A stretch of DNA of 64,000 nt, taken from Apostichopus japonicus. Taxonomy: Eukaryota > Echinodermata > Holothuroidea > Aspidochirotida > Stichopodidae. The stretch covers positions 10,437,501 through 10,501,500 of the forward strand of contig NC_092566.1 in the NCBI RefSeq assembly GCF_037975245.1. Reading direction: 5' to 3'. A program made the position numbers and the translations under genes. Shown piece after piece: positions 57,667 to 63,565 of this stretch. The notes under the pieces were generated by a model. The model worked only from the letters and a program-made list of their open reading frames with translations, was not told where the DNA came from and searched no databases. Each line of letters opens with the position of its first letter. Within the stretch, counting starts at the first letter, position 1.

Positions 57667-60600
57667 GTATACTCGTGGTCCAATAACAAGAATGAACCAT
57701 TCCCTCCTCTATCCCTTCCATCCGCCCCATGCTCTGTGCCCGACTCCACCCACCCCGACAAGGAAGACAATTGTTGGAATGAACTAAAATGACAAACTTA
57801 CCCATGCCTCGAGATGGAGAGTATAACTCTTTATAGATTCATAATTAATCAATTTCGGGTTAGTAACATTGATATAGAAATCCCCATCATTCGTTTGCAC
57901 GCCGTGACATGATGATGAATCATCTTTCAAGTTGACCAACTCAAAAGGAACATCCTGCATAGTTATGGTTAGAAAGAAAAAGAACAAAAACAAAAACAGA
58001 AAGAGATAAATAAATGGAAATAAACGGTTTCACTTTAAATCAACATTATTTCGATCAATCAATCAATCAATCGTAGTAATAAAACATTACTAAAAGATGT
58101 ACGATTAAACAATATTGACAGAAAATATGTAGGGCACATGCACGATGGAGAGAAAATTTATTGACAGATGAGGCTATACTAAGAAAATTTTGTTCCAGAT
58201 CTCAGGACCTTTGAAATAAAGACAATGCTGCTGAGTAGAATTCAATCGATTTGACATGAATGCTGAGAGAGTTGCTGAATCTTATGTTATGATTGTGTAT
58301 TGAATCACGATATGGGGTGAGTATGGCAAGCCGTTTTAACATTTACCTCTCTATTCTACTTAAGTAGAATTAATTCCACTTAAGTAGAATACAATTAAGC
58401 TTAAGTGAAATGAATTGCACTTAAGTAGAATACAATTTAGCTTAAGTAAAATGAATTGCACTTAAGTAGAATTGCATTTTACTTAAGTTTAATTGTATTC
58501 CACTTAAGTAAAATTACCACTTTCTTTTAAGCTTAAGTTAAATTCAATTTCACTTAAGCTTAATTGTATTCTACTTAAGTAAAATACAATTCTACTTAAG
58601 TAAAATTTAATTTAGCTTAAGTAAAAGTGTCATTCTTTTTCACTTAAGCTAAATGCATTTTACTTAAGTAAAATTGTATTTTACTTAAGTAGAATACAAT
58701 TAAGCTTAAGTGAAATTGAATTTAACTTAAGCTTAATTGTATTCTACTTAAGTAGAATTGTATTTTACTTAAGTAGAATACAATTGCATTATACTTAAGT
58801 AAAATTCAATTCTACTTAAGTAAAATACAATTTAGCTTAAGTGGAATTGAAGGATATGGCAAGCCGTTATAACATTTACCTCGTGCGGAGAAGTGGTTGG
58901 TCTGGGGGCAATGTTTACATGGTACCGTGCCTTGTGGTACTACTACTACTAGTACCACTGCTTGGTGGTATGTCGTGTTGTAGTCGTTCCCTTGCCCTCA
59001 AAAGTGCTTTTCCAACTGCATCAGCAACATTTTGCAACGATTTATTGGCTGGCTGCATTTACCAAATGTCTAACGTTCAGACTCAGTGATAAACATAGCT
59101 TTGCTTCATTTGCTAAGTATGGTGTTATGTTCGTATATACACAACGAAAGCTTGATAAGTATCGCAGAATGGGGGAATGGCCGCAAATGGTTACGTAACT
59201 AGTACGTCTTGAACGTAACTCTATAGGTCTCGCATCACAATTAATTGTTCCATTGACTTACATACTAAACTCATCACTTTCAAGACCTGCCAAAGCATAG
59301 ATAGAAGTTTTCATCTGGTATATCCTACCCACCACATGATAGCTGTGCTCTTGGCCTATCATGGCACTTGCAAACTTCCATATCATGACCGTTTAGATTT
59401 ATGAGCTAGAAGAGGAGCAAGTTTATCACACTGAGCCCTTCCATATGCTCGCCCGGAGTAATATCAACATTAAACAAAAGATTTTTAAAATGGTTTATAT
59501 CACCCTCGATCCTCCCTATTTTCACACCATCTGTACTTAAAATTATGCTCTTTCATATGAAGGCAGAAAAAACGATGACAGTAAATGATAACATGCTTAA
59601 GCAAGCTTTACGTTAGGTATTTTTACGTCTTTTCTGACAATGGTTAACCTATTGAGCGGATGAACACGTGGTGAGGTACCTGTAATAGTATACAAAGTAG
59701 GACTTCGCGGCAAGTACAGTGACGCAATGAGTAGCATATACTGATTGACCAATCACATTTTACTTAAGCTAAATTGCATTTTACTTAAGTGAAATAGATT
59801 GACCAATCACATTTCACTTAAGCGTAATTCTATTTCACTTAAGTAAAATGCAATTTAGCTTAAGTGAAATTGAAAAGCCATTTTGCTTAAGTAGAATAGC
59901 ATTTTACTTAAGTAGAATTGAATTTTACTTAAGCAGAATTGCATTTTACTTAAGTAGAATTGAATTTTACTTAAGCAGAATTGTATTTTACTTAAGTAGA
60001 ATTGTATTTTACTTAAGTAAAATACGATGTAAACAAGAACCGTTTAAACTTAAGCTAATATGAATTCCACTTAAGTGGAATACAATTAAGCTTAAGTAAA
60101 ATGCAATTCTAGTTAAGTGCAATTCATTTCACTTAAGCTTAATTGTATTCTACTTAAGTAGAATTAATTCTACTTAAGTAGAATAGAGAGGTAAATGTTA
60201 AAACGGCTTGCCATAGGTGAGTGGGGGTGAGGTTGCAACACCTGCTTTACAAGTCATACTTCATGAATGAAGTTTGTGTTTTTGTTTGTTCGTGTGTTGG
60301 ATTTATGTTTTTTTTGTCGTTCTGTCTCCTTCTTCTTTCGTAACATACTTTCGAAATCTTGAGAACGCCATTTTACGATCTCCATTCTCCTAGTCAAATA
60401 GTAAGTCTATATGTAATGTTAGTTGCTAATACTATCGTCAAAAATTGTCAGGGTCAAAGTTATACCCGTTAAGAACTACTTTTCTTTATTTTCATTACTT
60501 TTAGGGTTGGGGTTGGGGATAAGGATGAGATCGGAGGACGGGTGAGCGAGAGAAGAAATTATATCATTCCTATGTAGATGGAAAATGTCCAAACGAACTT

Positions 60601-62716
60601 GAACACGATGGATGGATAAACTAGTAAATATTTTAGTTCAATCAAAAGTGTAAAAACTTATATACTGCCGTCGTTTAACGTTCTACAGTAAAGTACGAAA
60701 ACAAACTATGTAGTTGTTCTTGGAAAATGTTAAAGCAAGATATTATTAAAAACATAAATATTCATATTTAATATATACATACATATTGATAAATAATCAT
60801 ACCTTTTCTGCTATACCGTATTCAAGACGAGACTGAGTTGAATCCGTCGATCTGTCTAAATCCGTTATCGTTAGTTGTGTTATCAAACTGTTTTCGTAGT
60901 TAATACCAACCTTTGAGAAAGGAAAACGTGAGAAATTACAAACGATACGTAATATTCCGTTATTTTGTAGGGTTAGGGTAAGGGGTAGGGTTAGGGGTTA
61001 GGGGTAGGGTTAGTCCTTTTACATATCTCGCTGTCTTGTAAAGGAAACACAAAGCCTATCATGATCATCATCATGATCATCATCATGATCATGATCATCA
61101 ACATCACCATTATCATCACCACCATAGTGATCATGATCATGAACATGATGATCATCATGAAGATGATCATGATCATGATCATCATCATACAATATGTAAT
61201 AACAATGACTGCCATGAAGAACTGTCACATATAGCTACATATTAGGAAATACCATTCCAATCGGGAGATAACTCTGATATAACTTTCCTTCACACAATAG
61301 ACTAAAGTCTTGATCAAGTCATAATGTGACATCTAACCGCTAATATGTATACATTTTTTATATTTTAAATTTTCATACTCTTGTTTATAAATATGAAAAT
61401 ATTTATATTAGTGATAAATAAAGGATAATAAGAAAAATGGGCTAAATATGATTTTTTTCTAAATAATATTGACTTATTTCAATGTTTACATTCTGTAGTG
61501 AACACTGGGTTTTGCAAATGTATAGCTTACACAATGAACATGTGTATACGGCCGATGGCATTGGCCTTAGGGTCAAAAACACTGTTAATATCCTAACATT
61601 GAAAATATAAAAGGAAAATCAAAAAGAAAGAAAAGGGGTTCAGATTCTAATGGCAATACGATTATCACAGGTTTACAAATTGACATCTTTCAGCAGCGAC
61701 ATTTACGCTACCATATCTCCGAAATGGAGTAAAGCTTCCTCGCAGCTGTTTCGCGGAATTGGTCTTCGCACAGTTCTCTGTCATATTAGTTAAAGATGAT
61801 AATTGGGTGCTGTGTACCTATTAATAATAAAATGCACGAATATGTTACCTCTCCAATAGACACCTCGTCTTCAGAAAGCGTGATCGTTGGAAGGTTGTCG
61901 TTAATGTCTGTCAATTGCACATGAAAACAAATTTCCTGACCAAACAAGGGAGAGAAATGAAAACCTTTTAACGACTTATGGACAATTTTGGAAGTACATT
62001 TACCTTATCTGCATATACCATCTCGGCCCAACGCTGTCAATTGTTAAACTAATTTACCTCTAAATTGAGCATTACGGTAGCGTATAGCAGCAAGTGAAAC
62101 TTAGTTGGGACAAATTGGTCTTTTTAATGTTCTTGTATGTCCCGCTTCAATAGCACTTGTACTAACAGTACAAGCAGTATGAGAATGTCAGGTTTTTCCT
62201 TCCGATAAAAGTTCAAAGCACCTGGCCATACTGCCAGTATGAGTGCTTTGAAGCATGACATGTTAGGACAGTATAGAGTGGTATTGCCATTAGGAATTTG
62301 TTCCAATTGACAAGCAATGTGAACATTACACCAATGAATCAATAAGAATGTTGGGAGTCGATAAGGAGGGCAAAATCACGATAACAAATTATCATTCTGA
62401 ATGGTCAATACCCGTTCGAGGCGTGACCCTCAATTTGAAGTTTTTTGTTTGTTGTAAAGAAGAAATGTAAATCCATCCGTCACTTTTGGGTCCTGTGCAG
62501 AGTTATCAGCCTAAACGAATAACAACAACATTTTTGACTATATATATCCAATACTGACTGAAATTTCATCAAAATGTTGTCTTGCTCTTAGCGTAAACCG
62601 TTTCCTCACTGCTTCTTATTGAAATATTGAACAATAGTAAATTGTCTAGTTACCCCTTCACTAGGAATTAGGCATACAACAGCTGCATACAGTGTGCTTG
62701 AGACGTCTACAAAGAA
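39919..62716 (-). CDS. Cadherin-superfamily transmembrane protein, at least 22 exons, 5' end not in view
   Basis: Spliced gene read from the minus strand. Joined exons: 62654-62716, 62484-62510, 61849-61935, 60803-60910, 57802-57954, 57023-57248, 56109-56230, 54331-54516, 53202-53333, 52272-52363, 51680-51777, 50264-50413, 49203-49351, 48644-48844, 47542-47654, 46691-46765, 45659-45751, 43699-43869, 43172-43231, 41758-41924, 40952-40998, 39919-40680. All junctions are GT-AG and phase-compatible; the total is 3,282 nt, divisible by three (1,093 residues plus stop). Cadherin linkers appear as DINDNLP (residue 40), DEDDLPPIF (169) and DLNDETPVF (494), with FDYEE and ATDPDEG motifs. A single helix spans about 723-744, followed by a 349-residue cytoplasmic tail. 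By family knowledge it should act in calcium-dependent adhesion at the cell surface. The layout with a membrane-proximal non-cadherin region recalls CDH23/PCDH15-type cadherins, but orthology is not established. The first visible exon opens at an acceptor in phase 0, so signal peptide and further repeats lie upstream. Confidence 0.88.
40952..40998 (-). CDS. Cadherin gene, exon 21
   Basis: 47 nt (residues 825-840), [15 protein letters not shown]. Acceptor CTACAG, donor GTAAGT. Two leading bases complete the codon split from exon 20; it ends in phase 0. Confidence 0.78.
41758..41924 (-). CDS. Cadherin gene, exon 20, Glu-Pro repeat
   Basis: Residues 769-824. ETRARTPTP leads into about 15 consecutive Glu-Pro pairs, then [16 protein letters not shown]. 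The coding DNA is a hexamer repeat and so probably length-variable. Acceptor TTTAG. The donor GTTTGT is non-ideal but is the one that keeps frame with the next exon; the in-frame read-through stops nearby. Confidence 0.75.
42471..42575. repeat. (AAT)n / A-rich microsatellite
   Basis: AATA, AAAT and then about 19 AAT units, in the cadherin intron between exons 19 and 20. Confidence 0.96.
43172..43231 (-). CDS. Cadherin gene, exon 19, juxtamembrane cytoplasmic segment
   Basis: Residues 749-768, [19 protein letters not shown]. The basic KRR follows the helix as expected for the cytoplasmic side. Acceptor AACAG, donor GTAAGT; split codons join in frame. Confidence 0.82.
43699..43869 (-). CDS. 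Cadherin gene, exon 18, transmembrane helix
   Basis: Residues 692-748. After [11 protein letters not shown] and a charged stretch comes a 22-residue hydrophobic segment starting [13 protein letters not shown] and ending LVLF (about 723-744), then FRSWG. This is the single membrane span. Acceptor TACAG, donor GTAAGT. Confidence 0.92.
44544..45332. mobile_element. hAT-type non-autonomous element with 8-bp target duplication CGTTGTCG
   Basis: 789 bp. The left end is CATGGGCGTCAGCAGGT and the inverted right end CACGGGCGTCAACAGGT (15 of 17 match). The 8-bp direct repeat CGTTGTCG flanks it at 44536-44543 and 45333-45340. Terminal sequence and 8-bp duplication fit the hAT superfamily. No transposase is visible. 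It lies in the cadherin intron between exons 17 and 18 and shares internal sequence with the element at 55448. Confidence 0.9.
45659..45751 (-). CDS. Cadherin gene, exon 17, membrane-proximal region
   Basis: Residues 661-691, [18 protein letters not shown] to DIPSEI. The alternating hydrophobic DYYIWVY strand followed by a short helix-like segment fits a small alpha/beta membrane-adjacent domain (inference). Acceptor ACTAG, donor GTGAGT. Confidence 0.8.
46691..46765 (-). CDS. Cadherin gene, exon 16, membrane-proximal region
   Basis: Residues 636-660, [15 protein letters not shown] to DRILAA. Phase agrees on both sides (one base in, two bases out). Acceptor TACAG, donor GTATGT. Confidence 0.75.
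46811..46968. repeat. Compound (TA)n tract in a cadherin intron
   Basis: TA units with TTTATT, TATTATAT and AACTTTATA interruptions, 46 bases upstream (gene sense) of exon 16. Confidence 0.97.
47542..47654 (-). CDS. Cadherin gene, exon 15, membrane-proximal region
   Basis: 37 codons plus two bases (residues 599-635), [14 protein letters not shown] to TEDAVTA. It is not a cadherin repeat. Acceptor TTCAG, donor GTAAGC. With the next three exons it forms about 120 residues before the helix, possibly a membrane-adjacent domain. Confidence 0.75.
48644..48844 (-). CDS. Cadherin gene, exon 14, ATDPDEG motif
   Basis: 67 codons (residues 532-598), phase 0. It opens [14 protein letters not shown], a textbook cadherin calcium site, and ends with TSTANLK. 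This is the last recognisable cadherin repeat before the membrane. Acceptor ACCAG, donor GTAAGT. Confidence 0.92.
49043..49182. repeat. (ATT)n and (GTT)n microsatellite
   Basis: ATT units with an inner GTT/GCT stretch, just downstream of the donor of cadherin exon 13. Confidence 0.96.
49203..49351 (-). CDS. Cadherin gene, exon 13, DLNDETPVF linker
   Basis: Residues 482-531. It contains [17 protein letters not shown], a clear cadherin linker, then the first strand of the next repeat up to DLMDM. Acceptor AACAG, donor GTAATA. An ATT-rich microsatellite lies immediately downstream in the intron. Confidence 0.92.
49461..50060. repeat. GA-rich minisatellite with about 148-bp higher-order period
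   Basis: Units of 24-25 bp such as CTTGAAGTTAGTGAGACGAA are arranged in sets of six. The set starting AATTGAAGTTGGTCAGATCA near 49550 recurs near 49697 and again, diverged, near 49845. It lies in the cadherin intron between exons 12 and 13. Confidence 0.88.
50264..50413 (-). CDS. Cadherin gene, exon 12, FDYEE motif
   Basis: Residues 432-481. It holds [14 protein letters not shown] and [15 protein letters not shown], the conserved LDYE-type strand of cadherin repeats. Acceptor TTTAG, donor GTGAGT; split codons at both ends join in frame. Confidence 0.9.
50476..51222. repeat. GTGCAC minisatellite, about 38 units of about 20 bp
   Basis: Tandem units near CTGGTGCACACGGGGCATAT, 19-21 bp each, with about 38 copies counted. 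The array is GC-rich in an AT-rich intron (cadherin exons 11-12). The repeat leaves long stop-free frames on both strands that are by-products of periodicity, not genes. Confidence 0.95.
51680..51777 (-). CDS. Cadherin gene, exon 11
   Basis: One base, 32 codons and one base (residues 399-431), [13 protein letters not shown] to EVEPPYD. This is the first half of a cadherin repeat. Acceptor TTCAG, donor GTTAGT. The following intron holds the GTGCAC minisatellite. Confidence 0.8.
52272..52363 (-). CDS. Cadherin gene, exon 10
   Basis: 30 codons plus two bases (residues 369-398), [19 protein letters not shown] to IFPSQ. The chosen acceptor follows a pyrimidine tract ending TTTAAG and gives a repeat of about 100 residues. 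An alternative acceptor at 52528 is also in frame and would add 55 residues that do not resemble a cadherin repeat. Donor GTGAGT. Confidence 0.72.
53202..53333 (-). CDS. Cadherin gene, exon 9
   Basis: 44 codons (residues 325-368), phase 0, [13 protein letters not shown] to IVQDNVTLT, the central strands of a cadherin repeat. Acceptor TTCAG, donor GTAAGT. Confidence 0.82.
53479..53557. repeat. (GGA)n polypurine microsatellite
   Basis: About 25 GGA units with rare GAA or AGA changes, in the cadherin intron between exons 8 and 9. A purine mirror-type tract of this kind can form triplex DNA (known property). Confidence 0.96.
54124..54284. mobile_element. Near-perfect hairpin, probable palindromic MITE
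   Basis: 161 bp inverted repeat. The outer 44 bp of each arm match perfectly (ACAAATAATGAATGG at the tip), the inner arm has a few mismatches and a 2-base bulge, and the loop is about 13 nt and GC-rich. It sits 46 bases downstream of the donor of cadherin exon 8. Sequence to the left (about 53890-54120), with TTATAAAACACC and GGTGTTGTATAA, may belong to the same element. Confidence 0.82.
54331..54516 (-). CDS. Cadherin gene, exon 8, degenerate linker
   Basis: 62 codons (residues 263-324), phase 0, from [10 protein letters not shown] to TVEDPDL. The linker position reads [11 protein letters not shown], lacking the Asp-Asn-Asp core, so calcium binding at this junction is probably weak or lost. 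Donor GTAATG. A strong inverted repeat sits just downstream in the intron. Confidence 0.85.
55448..55755. mobile_element. hAT-type MITE with 8-bp target duplication ATGCCATA
   Basis: 308 bp. The left end is CAGGCGCGTAGCC and the inverted right end CAGGCGCGTTGCC. A perfect ATGCCATA repeat flanks it (55440-55447 and 55756-55763). The interior resembles the 44.5-kb element (shared TTGGCGCG and GAAAATTTTGG segments and CCCCCNAGATCGC). It lies in the cadherin intron between exons 7 and 8. Confidence 0.92.
56109..56230 (-). CDS. Cadherin gene, exon 7
   Basis: Two leading bases plus 40 codons (residues 222-262), [11 protein letters not shown] to TCEVVVQ. This is the middle and end of a cadherin repeat. 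A second AG lies two bases downstream at the acceptor; only the site used here keeps frame. Donor GTAAAA. Confidence 0.8.
57023..57248 (-). CDS. Cadherin gene, exon 6, DEDDLPPIF linker
   Basis: 75 codons plus one base (residues 147-221). It contains [17 protein letters not shown], a variant cadherin linker, followed by the start of the next repeat ([17 protein letters not shown]). The donor GTATTG was chosen because the leftover G joins the following AG to give a glutamate codon in frame. Confidence 0.88.
57532..57572 (+). mobile_element. tRNA-derived SINE head, cut within the A box by a TA tract
   Basis: Leader CCGGTTTCGAACCTCTGGAC and CAGCGTCCAAAGCCT are present, then (TA)n takes over at the A box. 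It lies in the cadherin intron between exons 5 and 6. Confidence 0.78.
57573..57664. repeat. (TA)n tract grown into a SINE
   Basis: About 46 TA units with single G or C interruptions, directly replacing the SINE body. A second TA/TG tract lies at 57284-57342. Confidence 0.97.
57802..57954 (-). CDS. Cadherin gene, exon 5
   Basis: 51 codons (residues 96-146), phase 0, from DVPFELVN to LHLEAW. The NDGDFYI and [13 protein letters not shown] segments match the strand pattern before a cadherin linker. Acceptor ATGCAG, donor GTAAGT. One cysteine here may pair with the GCG cysteine of the next exon (inference). Confidence 0.85.
58322..60215. mobile_element. Foldback-type DNA element with CTTAAG-palindrome arms
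   Basis: The two ends are exact inverted copies over about 55 bp, starting TATGGCAAGCCGTTTTAAC, and are flanked by the direct repeat GGTGAG (58316-58321 and 60216-60221), a likely 6-bp target duplication. The left arm (about 58355-58850) and right arm (about 59758-60185) consist of CTTAAG palindromes spaced roughly 20 bp apart in AT-rich filler, about 23 and 18 copies. The roughly 900-bp centre has no recognised transposase. It lies in the cadherin intron between exons 4 and 5. Confidence 0.88.
58855..58888 (+). repeat. Internal copy of the foldback terminal sequence
   Basis: TATGGCAAGCCGTTATAAC followed by ATTTACCTC repeats the outer terminus with one change, at the junction between left arm and centre. 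It suggests a nested or composite structure. Confidence 0.85.
60803..60910 (-). CDS. Cadherin gene, exon 4
   Basis: 36 codons (residues 60-95), phase 0, beginning VGINYENSL and containing [10 protein letters not shown], which resembles the middle of a cadherin repeat with the Asp-x-Asp calcium site. Acceptor CAAAG, donor GTATGA. Confidence 0.78.
60969..61013 (+). repeat. Interstitial telomere-like TTAGGG tract
   Basis: AGGGTTAGGG, TAGGGTTAGG and GGTTAGGGG-type units, about seven degenerate copies, 58 bases from cadherin exon 4 inside the intron. Confidence 0.85.
61056..61193. repeat. ATCATG/ATGATC palindromic microsatellite
   Basis: Tandem ATCATCATG and ATGATC units, self-complementary throughout, in the cadherin intron between exons 3 and 4. 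Met/Ile/Asp-rich open frames here are artefacts. Confidence 0.94.
61849..61935 (-). CDS. Cadherin gene, exon 3, DINDNLP linker
   Basis: 29 codons (residues 31-59), phase 0. It contains [16 protein letters not shown], the canonical calcium-binding linker DxNDNxP between two cadherin repeats. The acceptor ends GTCAG and the donor is GTAACA. Confidence 0.88.
62484..62510 (-). CDS. Cadherin gene, exon 2 (27-nt microexon)
   Basis: Nine codons, ADNSAQDPK (residues 22-30), phase 0. The acceptor is TTTAG; the donor GTGACG is weak. Reading through the donor meets an in-frame stop after 15 more codons, so the short exon is preferred. Joined to the next exon it gives a sensible run into the linker (DPK then EICFHVQ). 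Confidence 0.5.
62654..62716 (-). CDS. Cadherin gene, exon 1 (first visible)
   Basis: 21 codons beginning [10 protein letters not shown] and ending PSEG (residues 1-21), phase 0 at both ends. The acceptor follows a T-rich tract ending ATAG and the donor is GTAACT. It reads as late strands of a cadherin repeat and joins naturally to the next small exon. It is short, so its identity rests on phase and on the quality of the join. Confidence 0.5.
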
Positions 62717-62953
62717 CTATAAAAAAAAGGAGAAAGAATTAAAAATGAAGCCAAAAATGATTCACAGATGGAAGAGAAAGAAAAGAATTGTACCTAATGT
62801 ATTGGGCCTAATCGTGATAAGACTTATTTTAAAATAAATGCTGTACGATACATATGTAGAAAATTTAAACTTTTAAACATGTTAATTAATGTTCCTGTCT
62901 CATGGGAGTGGGCTTATATCTTTTTTTGTGTGTCAAAGTAAGTTGGACTGACG

Positions 62954-62982
62954 TTTCGATCCTAGCAGGATCTTCTTCAAAG
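62954..62982 (-). ncRNA. Hammerhead-ribozyme-like core in the Penelope 3' region
   Basis: On the minus strand TTGAAGA, a five-base-pair hairpin (GATCC/GGATC) and GAAA follow one another, the order of the hammerhead core CUGANGA, stem II, GAAA. Penelope-like elements are known to carry such motifs. Here the first core base is T instead of C, and one extra A lies before the stem, so this copy is probably inactive. Stems I and III are not convincingly traced. Confidence 0.4.
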
Positions 62983-63328
62983 GCTAAATGACAAGTAACA
63001 GTAACAGAAGGGACAAAAACACGCACAGAATACAGACAGGTTAATGAGCATGGTGAACACAAAGAGATAGATGTAAGGGGATTAGTAGACATGGGATGGA
63101 GAGAAGAAAGAAAGAAACCAACAGGGGAAGAGGAGAGGTAGGAGATAAACAGTGGAGGTGAAGGACAAAGACAGAAAGGTGTGGAGAAAAAAATGGTGGA
63201 AGAGGGCTATGAGAAGAGGAGTGATGGAGGGGGGAACCAGGGGAGAAGGAGGGGACAGAAGAAAATTTGTCATGTTCTTCCTGAATGTTGAGCCCATGAG
63301 GTTGAATGGTGCGAAGGCGTTGCATCCA

Positions 63329-63565
63329 CAGCCTCTCTCTGCTGATTCGTACTAGGTCAGGACGGCTACCTAAAGACTCAATCCCCTGTAGGGACATGTC
63401 GTTAATGGTATGGTTGGGAAGGTTAAAGTGTTCTCCAACTGGGGTCTCATTCTCCATGGTGTTGACTGTGGATCTGTGACCATAGAATCGCTTCTTGAGG
63501 GTGGTTTTTGTTTCGCCAACAAACTGGATGCCGCAAACTCGACAAGAGATCAGATATATGACATT
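63329..63565 (-). pseudogene. GIY-YIG endonuclease domain of the Penelope-like element
   Basis: The core strands read VIYLISC and IQFVGET, corresponding to the GIY and YIG strands. An Arg-rich helix follows (LKKRFYGHRS), and a late Glu (RERLW) is a candidate metal ligand. In Penelope-like elements this domain nicks target DNA for insertion (family knowledge). The domain itself is open, although the element around it carries a frameshift. Confidence 0.82.

Noticed and set aside
61056-61193. CRISPR-like or regulatory repeat array
   Set aside because: Continuous low-complexity repeat without distinct spacers, in an animal intron; nothing in the window suggests a prokaryotic system.
60991-61228. 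Met/Ile-rich and Asp/His-rich minus-strand frames
   Set aside because: Translation of the ATCATG palindromic microsatellite in an intron.
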